Virus record (IMG/VR): IMGVR_UViG_3300005913_000088
Coordinates: 1 to 24,756 of that record
Length of the DNA stretch: 24,756 nucleotides
Direction: 5' to 3' (one strand)
From: a virus
In this document: piece by piece, positions 1 through 7,908 of the stretch
Numbering within the stretch: the first letter of the stretch is position 1
Layout: every line of letters begins with the position of its first letter
The notes under the pieces: generated by a model
Database searches by the model: none
What the model saw: only the letters and a program-made list of their open reading frames with translations
What the model was told of the DNA's origin: nothing
Translations under genes and position numbers: made by a program

Positions 1-60
1 AAGAGACTATATAGTATTATACTATTATGGTTATTACTATTATAGTTTATAGACAGCAGC
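1..60. repeat. AT-rich palindromic leader segment
   Basis: This stretch is very AT-rich and built from short palindromes and direct repeats. ACTATATAGT at 6-15 is a perfect palindrome. ATAGTAT-T-ATACTAT at 11-25 has perfect 7-base arms around one base. ACTATTAT occurs at 21-28 and again at 36-43. TATACT at 18-23 would fit a -10 box, but any -35 box would lie at or before the window edge. The role is unknown: promoter, regulator site or packaging-related signal are all possible. Confidence 0.4.
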
Positions 61-170
61 TATACATTAGTAGTTACATGAGTACTAGGTACAAACTATA
101 CTTCTGTTTTAAAGTCTTTCTCCCTTAGTCAACCATGACGAACACTGCCAAGTAATTACAGGATGAGGCC

Positions 171-260
171 ATGCCGATGATTGAGGGAGTTTATAGTAGC
201 ACTCGCTACGCTTGTGAAACGATACTTACTATTGTTATTTTATTATTTGTTGTCTCTTAA
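171..260 (+). CDS. Possible 29-residue small membrane peptide
   Basis: The region 1-271 has no long gene. The best small frame starts at ATG 171 and ends at TAA 258-260, giving 29 residues. The N-terminal half is polar (MPMIEGVYSSTRY) and the C-terminal half is a hydrophobic run (TILTIVILLFVVS) that could be one membrane segment. AGGATGAGG lies 2-10 bases upstream and could serve as a ribosome site. A second in-frame ATG is at 177. The stop is 11 bases before the terminase small subunit gene, so the two could be translated in series. I recognise no family. At this length a chance frame is quite possible. Confidence 0.3.
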   Translation: MPMIEGVYSSTRYACETILTIVILLFVVS

Positions 261-271
261 GGATTAGGGAC

Positions 272-703
272 ATGTACGGAACTGAAGGATGCTCAGAGTT
301 CATGGCAGAGAAACTACCATATAGTGCTATTATAGGTAAGCATGTCCGTAAGGGCATCAGTAGTGGTGTGTCAGTTAAAGATATTATGGCATCTATCCAG
401 AAGTATTCTCATGCTCCATCTAGTACATCTACTTTTTATAAGTTGTATGGTGGGGACATAGCGGAGGTGAAGTTCGATACTACATCAGCTATTGGTAATG
501 TTGTCGTTGAGCAAGCGTTAGCTGGTGACTTTAAGGCTGCTGAGTTGTACTTAAGAAGTAAGGGAGGTTGGTCTCCTACTAACACTGTTGAGGAACGGGA
601 AGTTGGTAGTGAAGAAGAGGAAGACCGCTCCGCTGTAGAAGAGATTATGACCCGACTAGGAAAGAATAACCTTGATGACGATGAACATGAGGATAACGGC
701 TGA
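272..703 (+). CDS. terS: Terminase small subunit (putative)
   Basis: This 143-residue protein lies directly before the large terminase gene and is probably the DNA-recognition subunit of the packaging motor. The N-terminal half, around SVKDIMASIQKYSHAPSSTS, fits a helix-turn-helix-like DNA-binding region. It is followed by a helical segment (VVEQALAGDFKAAELYLRSK) ending in a GW pair, a pattern seen in many small terminases. The C-terminus is strongly acidic (EEEEDRS, DDDEHEDNG), typical of the tail that contacts the large subunit. AAGGA at 259-263 supports ATG 272. ATG 302 (MAEKLPY) is an alternative but has no clear ribosome site. The 3' end overlaps the next gene by about 29 bases. The assignment rests on size, position and pattern. 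Confidence 0.75.
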   Translation: MYGTEGCSEFMAEKLPYSAIIGKHVRKGISSGVSVKDIMASIQKYSHAPSSTSTFYKLYGGDIAEVKFDTTSAIGNVVVEQALAGDFKAAELYLRSKGGWSPTNTVEEREVGSEEEEDRSAVEEIMTRLGKNNLDDDEHEDNG

Positions 704-2033
704 GGACTTAAGGAAGTTACCCTCAGATCAGGTAGCTGATGTTTTGTCGTCCCTCTCCCCGGAGCAAGCTGAAGAACTTAAGTACGATTGGAAGTTCTGG
801 GCTAGACCTGATCAGTTAGAACCTGATGGTAAGTGGAATGTCTGGGTAGCTTTAGCTGGTCGTGGTTGGGGTAAGACGAGGGCTGGTGCTGAGTGGGTAC
901 GACACAGGATTATGAAGAATGATCGTATCGTTCACTGTGTTGCACCAACTAAGGGTGATGTTCGTAGAGTTATGGTTGAAGGCGACTCTGGACTAATGAA
1001 TGTCTGTCACAAGGGCGATAAGACATACAGGGGCAAGGAACTAGGTTTTCCAGTTTGGTCTCCCACTAACAGTACAATGACTTGGGCTAATGGCTCTAAG
1101 GCTGTATTCTTTTCAGCAGAGGACCCTGAGAGACTTCGTGGGCCACAAGCATACTCAATGTGGGCAGATGAACTTTGTGCATGGAGAAACGCTCAAGAGA
1201 CTTGGGACATGGCACAGTTTGGATTAAGATTAGGTAGACACCCAGTATCGTTTATTACAACTACACCTAAGACTACTAAGTTACTGAGAACCATCTTAGA
1301 CGATGAAAAGACACATGTCACAACAGGAAGCACATACGATAACAGTGCTAACTTAGCTGATACCTTCCTTGATGCTGTACGTAAGACTTACGAGGGAACT
1401 AGATTAGGTAGACAGGAACTATATGCTGAAGTACTTGATGAGGCATCTGGTGCGTTATGGAATAGGTCGTTACTAGCTAAGTGTGAGATAGAGAAAGATC
1501 AGGTTCCTACACTTAATCGTATTGTTGTCGCTATTGACCCGGCTATTACCTCTAATGCTGAAAGTGACATGACAGGTATTGTTGTAGCTGGTGTAGACGT
1601 AAACGGTACAGCTTATGTGTTAGAGGATCATACTGGTCGTTATACACCTCAACAGTGGGCATCTAAGGCTGTAGAACTCTACCATGAGCATCTAGCTGAC
1701 AGGATTGTAGCTGAGAGAAACCAAGGTGGTGATATGGTAAGACATACACTGCATACAGAAGATGAAACACTGCCTGTAAGGTTAGTACATGCCTCAAGGG
1801 GTAAGATGGCTAGGGCAGAACCAGTTTCAGCATTATATGAACAAAACAGAGTTAAGCATGTAAGAGGATTGAACGACTTAGAGGATCAGATGGTACAGTG
1901 GGAACCTCTGGGTTCTATTGGGTCTCCTGACAGGTTAGATGCTCTAGTATGGGCTATCACTGATCTAAGTCTTAATGGTTACGCAAAGCCACAACTTAAA
2001 CTAGCGTACTCTAGTGCCAAAGGGCTAATTTAA
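675..2033 (+). CDS. terL: Terminase large subunit
   Basis: This is the ATPase-nuclease that drives DNA into the prohead and cuts concatemers. The Walker A motif GRGWGKTR lies near residues 62-69, in the same form as in gene-transfer-agent and related terminases. The Walker B segment SMWADE is near 161-166 and the TTTP coupling motif near 195-198. The C-terminal RNase H-like nuclease has its acidic positions in VVAIDP (about 288), VAERN (about 347) and RLDAL (about 422). The length of 452 residues is normal. AGGAAAG at 658-664 fits ATG 675, with 10 bases between. TTG 672, ATG 681 and ATG 687 are also in frame. It overlaps the small subunit gene and ends one base before the portal start codon. 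Confidence 0.95.
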   Translation: MTMNMRITAEDLRKLPSDQVADVLSSLSPEQAEELKYDWKFWARPDQLEPDGKWNVWVALAGRGWGKTRAGAEWVRHRIMKNDRIVHCVAPTKGDVRRVMVEGDSGLMNVCHKGDKTYRGKELGFPVWSPTNSTMTWANGSKAVFFSAEDPERLRGPQAYSMWADELCAWRNAQETWDMAQFGLRLGRHPVSFITTTPKTTKLLRTILDDEKTHVTTGSTYDNSANLADTFLDAVRKTYEGTRLGRQELYAEVLDEASGALWNRSLLAKCEIEKDQVPTLNRIVVAIDPAITSNAESDMTGIVVAGVDVNGTAYVLEDHTGRYTPQQWASKAVELYHEHLADRIVAERNQGGDMVRHTLHTEDETLPVRLVHASRGKMARAEPVSALYEQNRVKHVRGLNDLEDQMVQWEPLGSIGSPDRLDALVWAITDLSLNGYAKPQLKLAYSSAKGLI

Positions 2034-2034
2034 T

Positions 2035-3408
2035 ATGGCTACAAAGAAACTATCGGAAGGTGCAGCTAAGAGTATTCTTGGTGTAGCTGGTGATAACACT
2101 CGTACTGGACAAATACGTGCAGATGAGTTTATCCCTGAACTACGCGGTAAGAACGCTATTCGCAAGTATCGGGAGATGCGGGATAATGACAGTACTATTG
2201 GTGCGGTTATGTATGCTGCTGAACAAGTACTTAGAGATGTCAAACTTAAAGTGGAACCAGCCAATGATACTGAGGAAGCTAAACGTGAAGCTGACTTTGT
2301 GGAAAGTATCTTTGATGATATGGATCACAGTCTTGACGATCACATTGCAGAATCTTTATCGTCGTTGTCGTATGGTTTTGCGTGGTTTGAAGTTGTTTAT
2401 AAGCGGAGAGTTGGCCCTACTCAGAGATCGCCTAAGAAAAACAGTAAGTACACTGATGGACGCTTGGGTGTACGTAAGATTGCTTGTCGTGCGCCTTGGA
2501 CAGTCTCTAGGTTTGATGTAGAAGATAAAAGCGGTGATGTCTTAGGCATCTATCAGGACGTAGGTTATGGATCAGGAAAGCATTATATTCCCACTACTAA
2601 GAGCCTTTACTATCGTACTACTGTTCTTAATGGTGATCCTAGTGGCCGCTCTATCCTCCGCAATGCTTATTCCTCGTATGTTTACCTAAATAACCTACAG
2701 AGCATAGAGGCTATAGCTGTTGAGCGTGAACTAGCTGGTATTCCTATTGCTCGTATTCCCTCTGAGTATTTGTCTTCTGACGCAAGTGCGGCACAGAGTG
2801 GCTTCGTAGGCAACCTACAACAAATCCTTCGTGACGTTAAGTTTAATGAACAAGGTTATATTATAACACCTAGTGATACTTACCCTGATAAGGATGGTTC
2901 TCCTACAAACATTAGACTTGTAGACATTGAACTAATGAGTAGCAATGGCAATCGTAATGTAGATATTGACCCCATTGTTAGGCGTTACCAACATGACATT
3001 GCCCGTTCTGTACTTTCTGAGTTTCTTATGCTCGGTGGGGGTAACAATGGATCATATGCACTCTCTAAAAGTAAGACTGACCTGTTCCTACGTGCATTAG
3101 AAAGCTACATCCAAGCTATTGTTGATGTGCTCAATAAACAGCTAGTGGAACGCCTATGGCAGCTTAACGGACTTAACTACGATCTTATGCCCTGTATCAA
3201 GGCTGGTGATGTTGCCCCACACGACCTACGTGAGATTGCAGCATTCCTTCGTAACCTTAACGGTGCAGACATTAACGTCAGTGATCATCCAGAGGTCATA
3301 CAAGACCTTATGGATATAGCTGAACTGAACTATGACCCTATTACAGAGGTCTCAACTGAAACTGACCTGTCCGATGAGGCAGAAGAAGATAACAAGGAAA
3401 ATACATAA
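2035..3408 (+). CDS. Portal protein (DUF935-like)
   Basis: This 457-residue protein is the probable dodecameric portal at the packaging vertex, the docking site for terminase and later the neck. Features matching DUF935/Mu gp29-type portals are an N-terminal segment with RKYREMRDNDSTIGAV (about 44-59), the core FAWFEVVYKRR (about 115-125), and a long helical region from DIDPIVRRYQHDIARS (about 309) through SKTDLFLRALESYIQAIVD. The C-terminus is acidic. It starts one base after the terL stop, and its stop overlaps the next start in a TAATG junction. Its position directly after terL strongly supports the role. The exact portal family is from recall of the motif pattern. Confidence 0.9.
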   Translation: MATKKLSEGAAKSILGVAGDNTRTGQIRADEFIPELRGKNAIRKYREMRDNDSTIGAVMYAAEQVLRDVKLKVEPANDTEEAKREADFVESIFDDMDHSLDDHIAESLSSLSYGFAWFEVVYKRRVGPTQRSPKKNSKYTDGRLGVRKIACRAPWTVSRFDVEDKSGDVLGIYQDVGYGSGKHYIPTTKSLYYRTTVLNGDPSGRSILRNAYSSYVYLNNLQSIEAIAVERELAGIPIARIPSEYLSSDASAAQSGFVGNLQQILRDVKFNEQGYIITPSDTYPDKDGSPTNIRLVDIELMSSNGNRNVDIDPIVRRYQHDIARSVLSEFLMLGGGNNGSYALSKSKTDLFLRALESYIQAIVDVLNKQLVERLWQLNGLNYDLMPCIKAGDVAPHDLREIAAFLRNLNGADINVSDHPEVIQDLMDIAELNYDPITEVSTETDLSDEAEEDNKENT

Positions 3409-3878
3409 TGCCAGCACCAGTCACAGCACTGAGCGATGCTTTTAAACTAGAGTTGCTTAAAGGTAATCACGACTTTGATAATGATACATTTCGTGTAGCC
3501 CTGATTAAAGAAAATCCAACTGGTACTTACGGTGCCGCAACATTAGCCTACTCAGAACTTGATACTAACAGCGACCACCCGTCTGGTGTTGGTTACACTG
3601 GAGTTTTTGATACCATCTCCACAGGCGCAGAGGCAGCTATCTCCTCTGGATACCCTCAGATGGATGGTACAACTGCCGTTATGGACTTTGTTGATGCAGT
3701 ATTTTCAACCGTGACTGTTCAGGCTGATGGTTGTATCCTTTATAATCCAAATGCTGATAGTGCATCTAATGTTATCGCAGTGTTTAATTTTGGCGGTACA
3801 GTTAGTGCTACTGCTGGTGACTTTACTATCCAGTTCCCGGCGCCCGGTGCCACTACAAGTATTCTACGTCTAGCCTAA
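3408..3878 (+). CDS. Putative virion structural protein
   Basis: This 156-residue protein begins with a segment (AFKLELLKGNHDFDNDTFRV) that I associate with small proteins of marine tailed phages. No enzymatic motif is visible. The sequence is rich in Gly, Ala, Ser, Thr and Asp, with alternating strands, and suggests a compact beta-sandwich. It is translationally coupled to the portal (TAATG at 3406-3410) and followed after 17 bases by a fibre-like gene. This places it at the head of an unusual block of structural genes between portal and protease. A capsid or vertex decoration, or a base for the following fibre, would fit, but this is inference. Confidence 0.55.
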   Translation: MPAPVTALSDAFKLELLKGNHDFDNDTFRVALIKENPTGTYGAATLAYSELDTNSDHPSGVGYTGVFDTISTGAEAAISSGYPQMDGTTAVMDFVDAVFSTVTVQADGCILYNPNADSASNVIAVFNFGGTVSATAGDFTIQFPAPGATTSILRLA

Positions 3879-3895
3879 TCTAAGGATGCCTAAGA

Positions 3896-5539
3896 ATGGT
3901 AAAGTTCGTCAACAGAGTTAAACTTAATTTGACCACTACAGGTACTGGTACAGTAACCTTTGGCTCTGTTGTCGCTGGCTTCCAGAGTCTTTCTGACGCC
4001 TCTGTTGTAGATTCTGACGTTGTAAGATATACGATTGAAAGTGGGACTAACTACGAGGTAGGAACTGGCACTATAGGACTGTCTGGTGGAACTTACACTA
4101 TGTCTAGGTCTCCTAGTTCTTCCTCCCAGAGTGACAACTCAGCTATAAACGTAGGTGGTGGTGCGGTATGCTTTCTTACCATGCTTTCAGAGGACATTGT
4201 TCAGGTCTTATCTGACTTAGATAATGTGTCCTCTGCCACACCCGCTGGTGGTCAAAACTTATCTTACGACTCAGGCACAAGTTCTTGGGTTCCCGCCACG
4301 CCTTCTGGCGGCATTACAAGCGTAGGTAACTATGCAGGTCTCCCTGCGTCTCCTAACGAAACAGACCTAGCTTGGGTACAGGATACTAAGTCGTTATACA
4401 TCTATGACGGCACTGAGTGGGACAGGTTTTACACCGACACAAATGCAACACCTGACTGGGATACTCCACCACCAACTGAGCCTCAAACTCTGTCCACAGC
4501 GGGTACTGCAACTGTTCAAACTGTTGTGGCAAGTGATCCAGAAGGGTTTCCGATTGAATACACGTTTGACACTAGCCCAGCAAATCCCGCACAGGCAACT
4601 ATCTCTAACACGGCAGGGGTGTTTACCATTACACCTTCTACATCAGTGTCAGACGAGGGTGAGTTCACTTTAAGATACAGGGCATCAGACGGTATTCACT
4701 CCAATGCTAGGTCTACACTATATATACTCTCTTTTTATAGTAACCCTGATATTTCTAACGCAATCTATGACAGCAAAAGTTTCATCTTCAACCCACCAGA
4801 ATCAAGTGTTTTCTGTGTCCGTTTTAATACAAATGGCACAAAAATGTACTGCCTTGGGTACTCGACCGATAACGTATATCAGTTCTCTCTAAGTTCACCG
4901 TTTGATGTAAGCACGGCAGCCCCTTATGTCGCCTCTGGCGCAGGCGCTACACCATATTTTTATATCGGATCGCAAGACGGCCTCCCCAGCGGTTTTGACT
5001 TTAATACAGATGGCACAAAAATGTACATGATAGGCCGTCAGAATAAGAGAGTCTTTGAATACGACTTAAGTACTGGGTTCGATGTAACCACGGCAGTTTA
5101 TAACAACAACTACGCTGCTGTAGCTGGTCTCGTAAGCTCTCCCAGCGATATTCGTTTTAGCGCAACTGGGGATCGTATGTATGTCTGTGGCTACAGCACC
5201 GATAAGCTGTTTCAGATTGACCTGTCTACAAATTTTGATGTAACTACTCAGCAGTACAACGGTGTATTTATAAATCTTGCGTCTGCAGCATCGCCAACAA
5301 GCCTTTACCCATACGGTATCGCTTGGAACAAAACTGGCTCTAAAATGTATACGTGTGACAACTACAGGAATATGGTCTACGAATGGGATTTGACTATCGT
5401 GTTTGACATAAGTACGGCATCACAAGTTGCTACTTACGCTTCCAGTCACGACCCTCAGTCTATAACTTTTAGTACAGATGGTTCTAAAATGTTTGTCGTA
5501 AGTGGCACAGACGATAAAGTTCACCAGTATAGTGTTTGA
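3896..5539 (+). CDS. Fibre-like protein with C-terminal beta-propeller repeats
   Basis: This 547-residue protein has at least three parts. Residues 1-100 resemble the N-terminal virion-attachment region of many phage fibres: VKLNLTTTGTGTVTFGSVVAG, then a polar SPSSSSQSDNS stretch. The middle includes a short LAWVQDTKSLYIYDGTEWDR unit (about 160-180) and an Ig/cadherin-like segment (about 190-280, with ASDPEGFPIEYTF and ...FTLRYRASDG). Residues from about 300 to 547 hold five repeats, each containing an F/W-x-x-x-G-x-K/R-M-Y/F-like core at F310, F369, F421, W477 and F525, followed by a V-x-Q/E-x/W-D/S-L strand and FDVSTA-like turns. This is the pattern of YVTN/WD-type propeller blades. AAGGA at 3882-3886 supports the start. 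A sugar- or surface-binding adhesin is the natural guess. Confidence 0.65.
   Translation: MVKFVNRVKLNLTTTGTGTVTFGSVVAGFQSLSDASVVDSDVVRYTIESGTNYEVGTGTIGLSGGTYTMSRSPSSSSQSDNSAINVGGGAVCFLTMLSEDIVQVLSDLDNVSSATPAGGQNLSYDSGTSSWVPATPSGGITSVGNYAGLPASPNETDLAWVQDTKSLYIYDGTEWDRFYTDTNATPDWDTPPPTEPQTLSTAGTATVQTVVASDPEGFPIEYTFDTSPANPAQATISNTAGVFTITPSTSVSDEGEFTLRYRASDGIHSNARSTLYILSFYSNPDISNAIYDSKSFIFNPPESSVFCVRFNTNGTKMYCLGYSTDNVYQFSLSSPFDVSTAAPYVASGAGATPYFYIGSQDGLPSGFDFNTDGTKMYMIGRQNKRVFEYDLSTGFDVTTAVYNNNYAAVAGLVSSPSDIRFSATGDRMYVCGYSTDKLFQIDLSTNFDVTTQQYNGVFINLASAASPTSLYPYGIAWNKTGSKMYTCDNYRNMVYEWDLTIVFDISTASQVATYASSHDPQSITFSTDGSKMFVVSGTDDKVHQYSV
4823..5538 (+). repeat. Five propeller-blade repeats within the fibre-like gene
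   Basis: The repeat core starts at 4823, 5000, 5156, 5324 and 5468 (spacing 177, 156, 168 and 144 bases, all multiples of three). Copies 1 and 2 still match at the DNA level: 4823-4849 and 5000-5026 differ at one position over 27 bases. This indicates a recent duplication or gene conversion between blades. The later copies have diverged. A typical closed propeller needs 6-8 blades, so five may close with a strand from the preceding domain or form a five-blade ring. Confidence 0.7.
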
Positions 5540-5551
5540 GGCGATAGATAG

Positions 5552-7549
5552 ATGCTAGGTTTTTACCCCCTTGCTGGAGCCTCTATAGGTGGTTCTGCTG
5601 TTGTCAGAGAAGTGATATTAGCAGATGTAACAGGGGTTCAGGCTTCTGTAACTTTAGGAGTTATCTCCCTATCTACTGACGCCACTATATCTGATCAAGC
5701 CGTAAGAAAGCCTGAAACTGTTTTCTTCGATGACCCTAATAATGACGGTGTTGGAGTTGTACGCAGGAATGAGCGCAACTTTTACACTTGGACAAACGCT
5801 TTTATCTTGGGTATGCGGCCTCAGATATTTGAGACTGGCCCAGACAAAGACAATACAACAAGTGGTCCCATTTGGGATGAATCGGTAGCTGGTGACAAAG
5901 CTCTTTCTGTACAAACTAAGATAACCTCTGAGTTAACCTCTGACCCGATAGTGTCTCAGTCCTCATGGGTTCCTTTGGTTAACGGTGACTACACCTACCC
6001 AGCTACCTATGAAGCTGCTCTTGGTTATGATGCTAGTAACTCCTACCCTGTCACGGTAAACCTAAACCACTTGCCCTCTGAGTCCATTGTTAACAATGCT
6101 GCAACTATCAGCACTCTTGGTGATCCACTCTTAACCACCTTAGTTTTTCCTGCTAATGACCCTACCTTGTTTAATGCAATTGTTGGACAAGTTCGCACAA
6201 TAAACACTTTTGATACGACTGACACTGTTACATACTTTTACAGCCTTATCAACGGACAAGTTGGTGAGGTACAGTGGCCTAACGAAAGCAAGCACTACCT
6301 CTTACAAAAGTACGACACAGACAAAGGTTTTGACCTTGGCACTTTAAGCACTAACACTTTTGTACGTACTAAAGACCACCCTTTTCAGGGTTCCGCTTAT
6401 ACTGCTTACGGCTTTCGATTACAGCCTCAAGTCACTACTGCTAATTTCCCTGATGGTACTCCTGTTTCCCAAGAGCATACGCTTTTAGTTACCTCATCTT
6501 TAGGGGTAATTAAAGTTAATATAAGCAAGGAACTTCCTGCCCTTCCAGTTACTGTTGGTACTAACTTAGGTATAAAAGCTAATGTTACTGCTTCTGTATA
6601 TAAAGAAATCATTACCCCACCAACAGACCCAGACATACCTGTAGAGGAACAAGACCTTACACCCTTTAAGGTAGGCTTTGATCTAACCGCAGGACTACCT
6701 GACCCTCAATGGTACTTGAGTACGTCTAGGGTAGAAATTATAGCGGAGCCTAATCAGCCTGCTAATGATGTAATATACCCTTACGCCTCTCGTTCACCTA
6801 CTGCTGGACCTACACAGACAGACTTTGACTTTGCAATATCTCTTGGTGTCTTAGATGGTCCCATAGGTGTTGACCAACCTGTAGATGGCTTCGATACCAC
6901 CTTAACTTTAGGTACTCCTACCCTTAAGTCTTTAAATACCTTAGCTGTCGATTCTCAAGTTGTCACTTTAGGTTTAAATCTTTCTGGTATAGAGGCCCAA
7001 CCTACAGAAATTATATACCCCTCTGACAGCATACTTCTAACTCCAAGTCTGGGAAGTATCGAAACTCTAGCCACCTCTAATGCTGTATGTACAAGTAGGC
7101 TTACCACCCTTGGATTAGGCAACATAACTTTTGCTGCTAACGCTAACACTGCACCGTCTTCTGGTGTCGAGTTTACAGGAGCAGCAGGTGAGATTACCTT
7201 TACGGTTGATGCTAACCTCTTCCCTGATGGCCTAGAGTTTGTAGCTAGTGTAGGCATAGCTGGCGTACCAGCACTTGCCCGAATAACAACTGCTGGTTTT
7301 GCTACTGTCACCATAGGTGCGGTGGGAGTAGGGGCTGTTAAGCTAGTATCAGGGTTTGGGATTGATGTTCAGTTTGGTCCTGACCTTACTGTTACGGGAT
7401 TCAAGTTTGACTTTGAGGCCATTAAGCACTTGTACAATGTACTTAGACAGGTCCACGGTGGATTTCCTGCTAACAGAACTGCAAGACCTACGTTTAGTAG
7501 CCCAAGGAACATTAGACCTCCCAAACCATCAAAAAATTTAGCGGCATAG
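5552..7549 (+). CDS. Large beta-rich structural protein of unknown function
   Basis: This 665-residue protein opens with MLGFYPLAGASIGG, an opening I associate with structural proteins of marine phages. A strand motif of the form T/S-L-G recurs at residues 34, 430, 452, 472, 499 and 519, and a related IYP(Y/S) motif occurs twice (near 410 and 490). The long stretch 50-400 is a different, Asn/Asp/Thr-rich region with many aromatic residues. The C-terminus is hydrophobic, then basic and proline-rich (RPTFSSPRNIRPPKPSKNLAA). No catalytic motif, signal peptide or membrane anchor is obvious. It lies 12 bases after the propeller gene and 11 before the next, so all are probably co-expressed. Virion surface protein or fibre partner is inferred from context only. 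Confidence 0.5.
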   Translation: MLGFYPLAGASIGGSAVVREVILADVTGVQASVTLGVISLSTDATISDQAVRKPETVFFDDPNNDGVGVVRRNERNFYTWTNAFILGMRPQIFETGPDKDNTTSGPIWDESVAGDKALSVQTKITSELTSDPIVSQSSWVPLVNGDYTYPATYEAALGYDASNSYPVTVNLNHLPSESIVNNAATISTLGDPLLTTLVFPANDPTLFNAIVGQVRTINTFDTTDTVTYFYSLINGQVGEVQWPNESKHYLLQKYDTDKGFDLGTLSTNTFVRTKDHPFQGSAYTAYGFRLQPQVTTANFPDGTPVSQEHTLLVTSSLGVIKVNISKELPALPVTVGTNLGIKANVTASVYKEIITPPTDPDIPVEEQDLTPFKVGFDLTAGLPDPQWYLSTSRVEIIAEPNQPANDVIYPYASRSPTAGPTQTDFDFAISLGVLDGPIGVDQPVDGFDTTLTLGTPTLKSLNTLAVDSQVVTLGLNLSGIEAQPTEIIYPSDSILLTPSLGSIETLATSNAVCTSRLTTLGLGNITFAANANTAPSSGVEFTGAAGEITFTVDANLFPDGLEFVASVGIAGVPALARITTAGFATVTIGAVGVGAVKLVSGFGIDVQFGPDLTVTGFKFDFEAIKHLYNVLRQVHGGFPANRTARPTFSSPRNIRPPKPSKNLAA

Positions 7550-7560
7550 AAGGATACGAT

Positions 7561-7908
7561 ATGAGCCTAGTTTGGCCCAACAAAGACCCAGACGAACTGC
7601 TAGACTACAGTATTGATTGGTCTGATATTGTTTCTGGGTTTACCATTAGTACAGTAGTCTGGTCTGTAAGGTCTAATGTTAACCCTGCCGAGACTACCTT
7701 AGTTGCTGGTCACGACTTAACCACTGCTACTGGTGGTGCCATAGTTGACAGCATACAGAACATACAACAAGCCTTGTCTGGAAATGTCGCAATTATTTAT
7801 ATAGGCGGTGGGATAATTAAAAGGGACTATACCTTTGTCTGCACTATTACCACAAGCATAGCAACCACTATCCAACGTGCAGTCATACTTCGCTGTAGGA
7901 GCGTGTAA
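7561..7908 (+). CDS. Small virion-associated protein (fibre adaptor-like)
   Basis: This 115-residue protein begins MSLVWPNKDPDELLDYSIDW. The KDP-D-x-x-L-D-Y-x-I-D-W pattern is one I associate with short beta-structured phage proteins next to capsid or fibre genes. The rest is Thr/Ser/Ile/Val-rich and strand-like, with no enzyme motif. AAGGA just after 7549 gives a good ribosome site for ATG 7561. The stop overlaps the next start (TAATG at 7906-7910), so this protein and the following one are probably made in similar amounts. A role as a small adaptor or decoration subunit is inferred. Confidence 0.5.
   Translation: MSLVWPNKDPDELLDYSIDWSDIVSGFTISTVVWSVRSNVNPAETTLVAGHDLTTATGGAIVDSIQNIQQALSGNVAIIYIGGGIIKRDYTFVCTITTSIATTIQRAVILRCRSV

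Noticed and set aside
212-240. Sigma-70 promoter upstream of the small terminase gene (TTGTGA with an AT-rich -10)
   Set aside because: The -10 match is poor at normal spacing and the region is generally AT-rich, so a promoter cannot be told from chance.
672-674. TTG 672 as the start of the large terminase
   Set aside because: ATG 675 directly follows with suitable spacing to AGGAAAG, so the TTG is unnecessary.
2090-2521. Long + frame inside the portal gene, and similar overlapping frames elsewhere, such as 4404-4673 and 8979-9326
   Set aside because: They overlap well-supported genes, have no ribosome site or family match, and their sequence looks like out-of-frame reading of the real gene.
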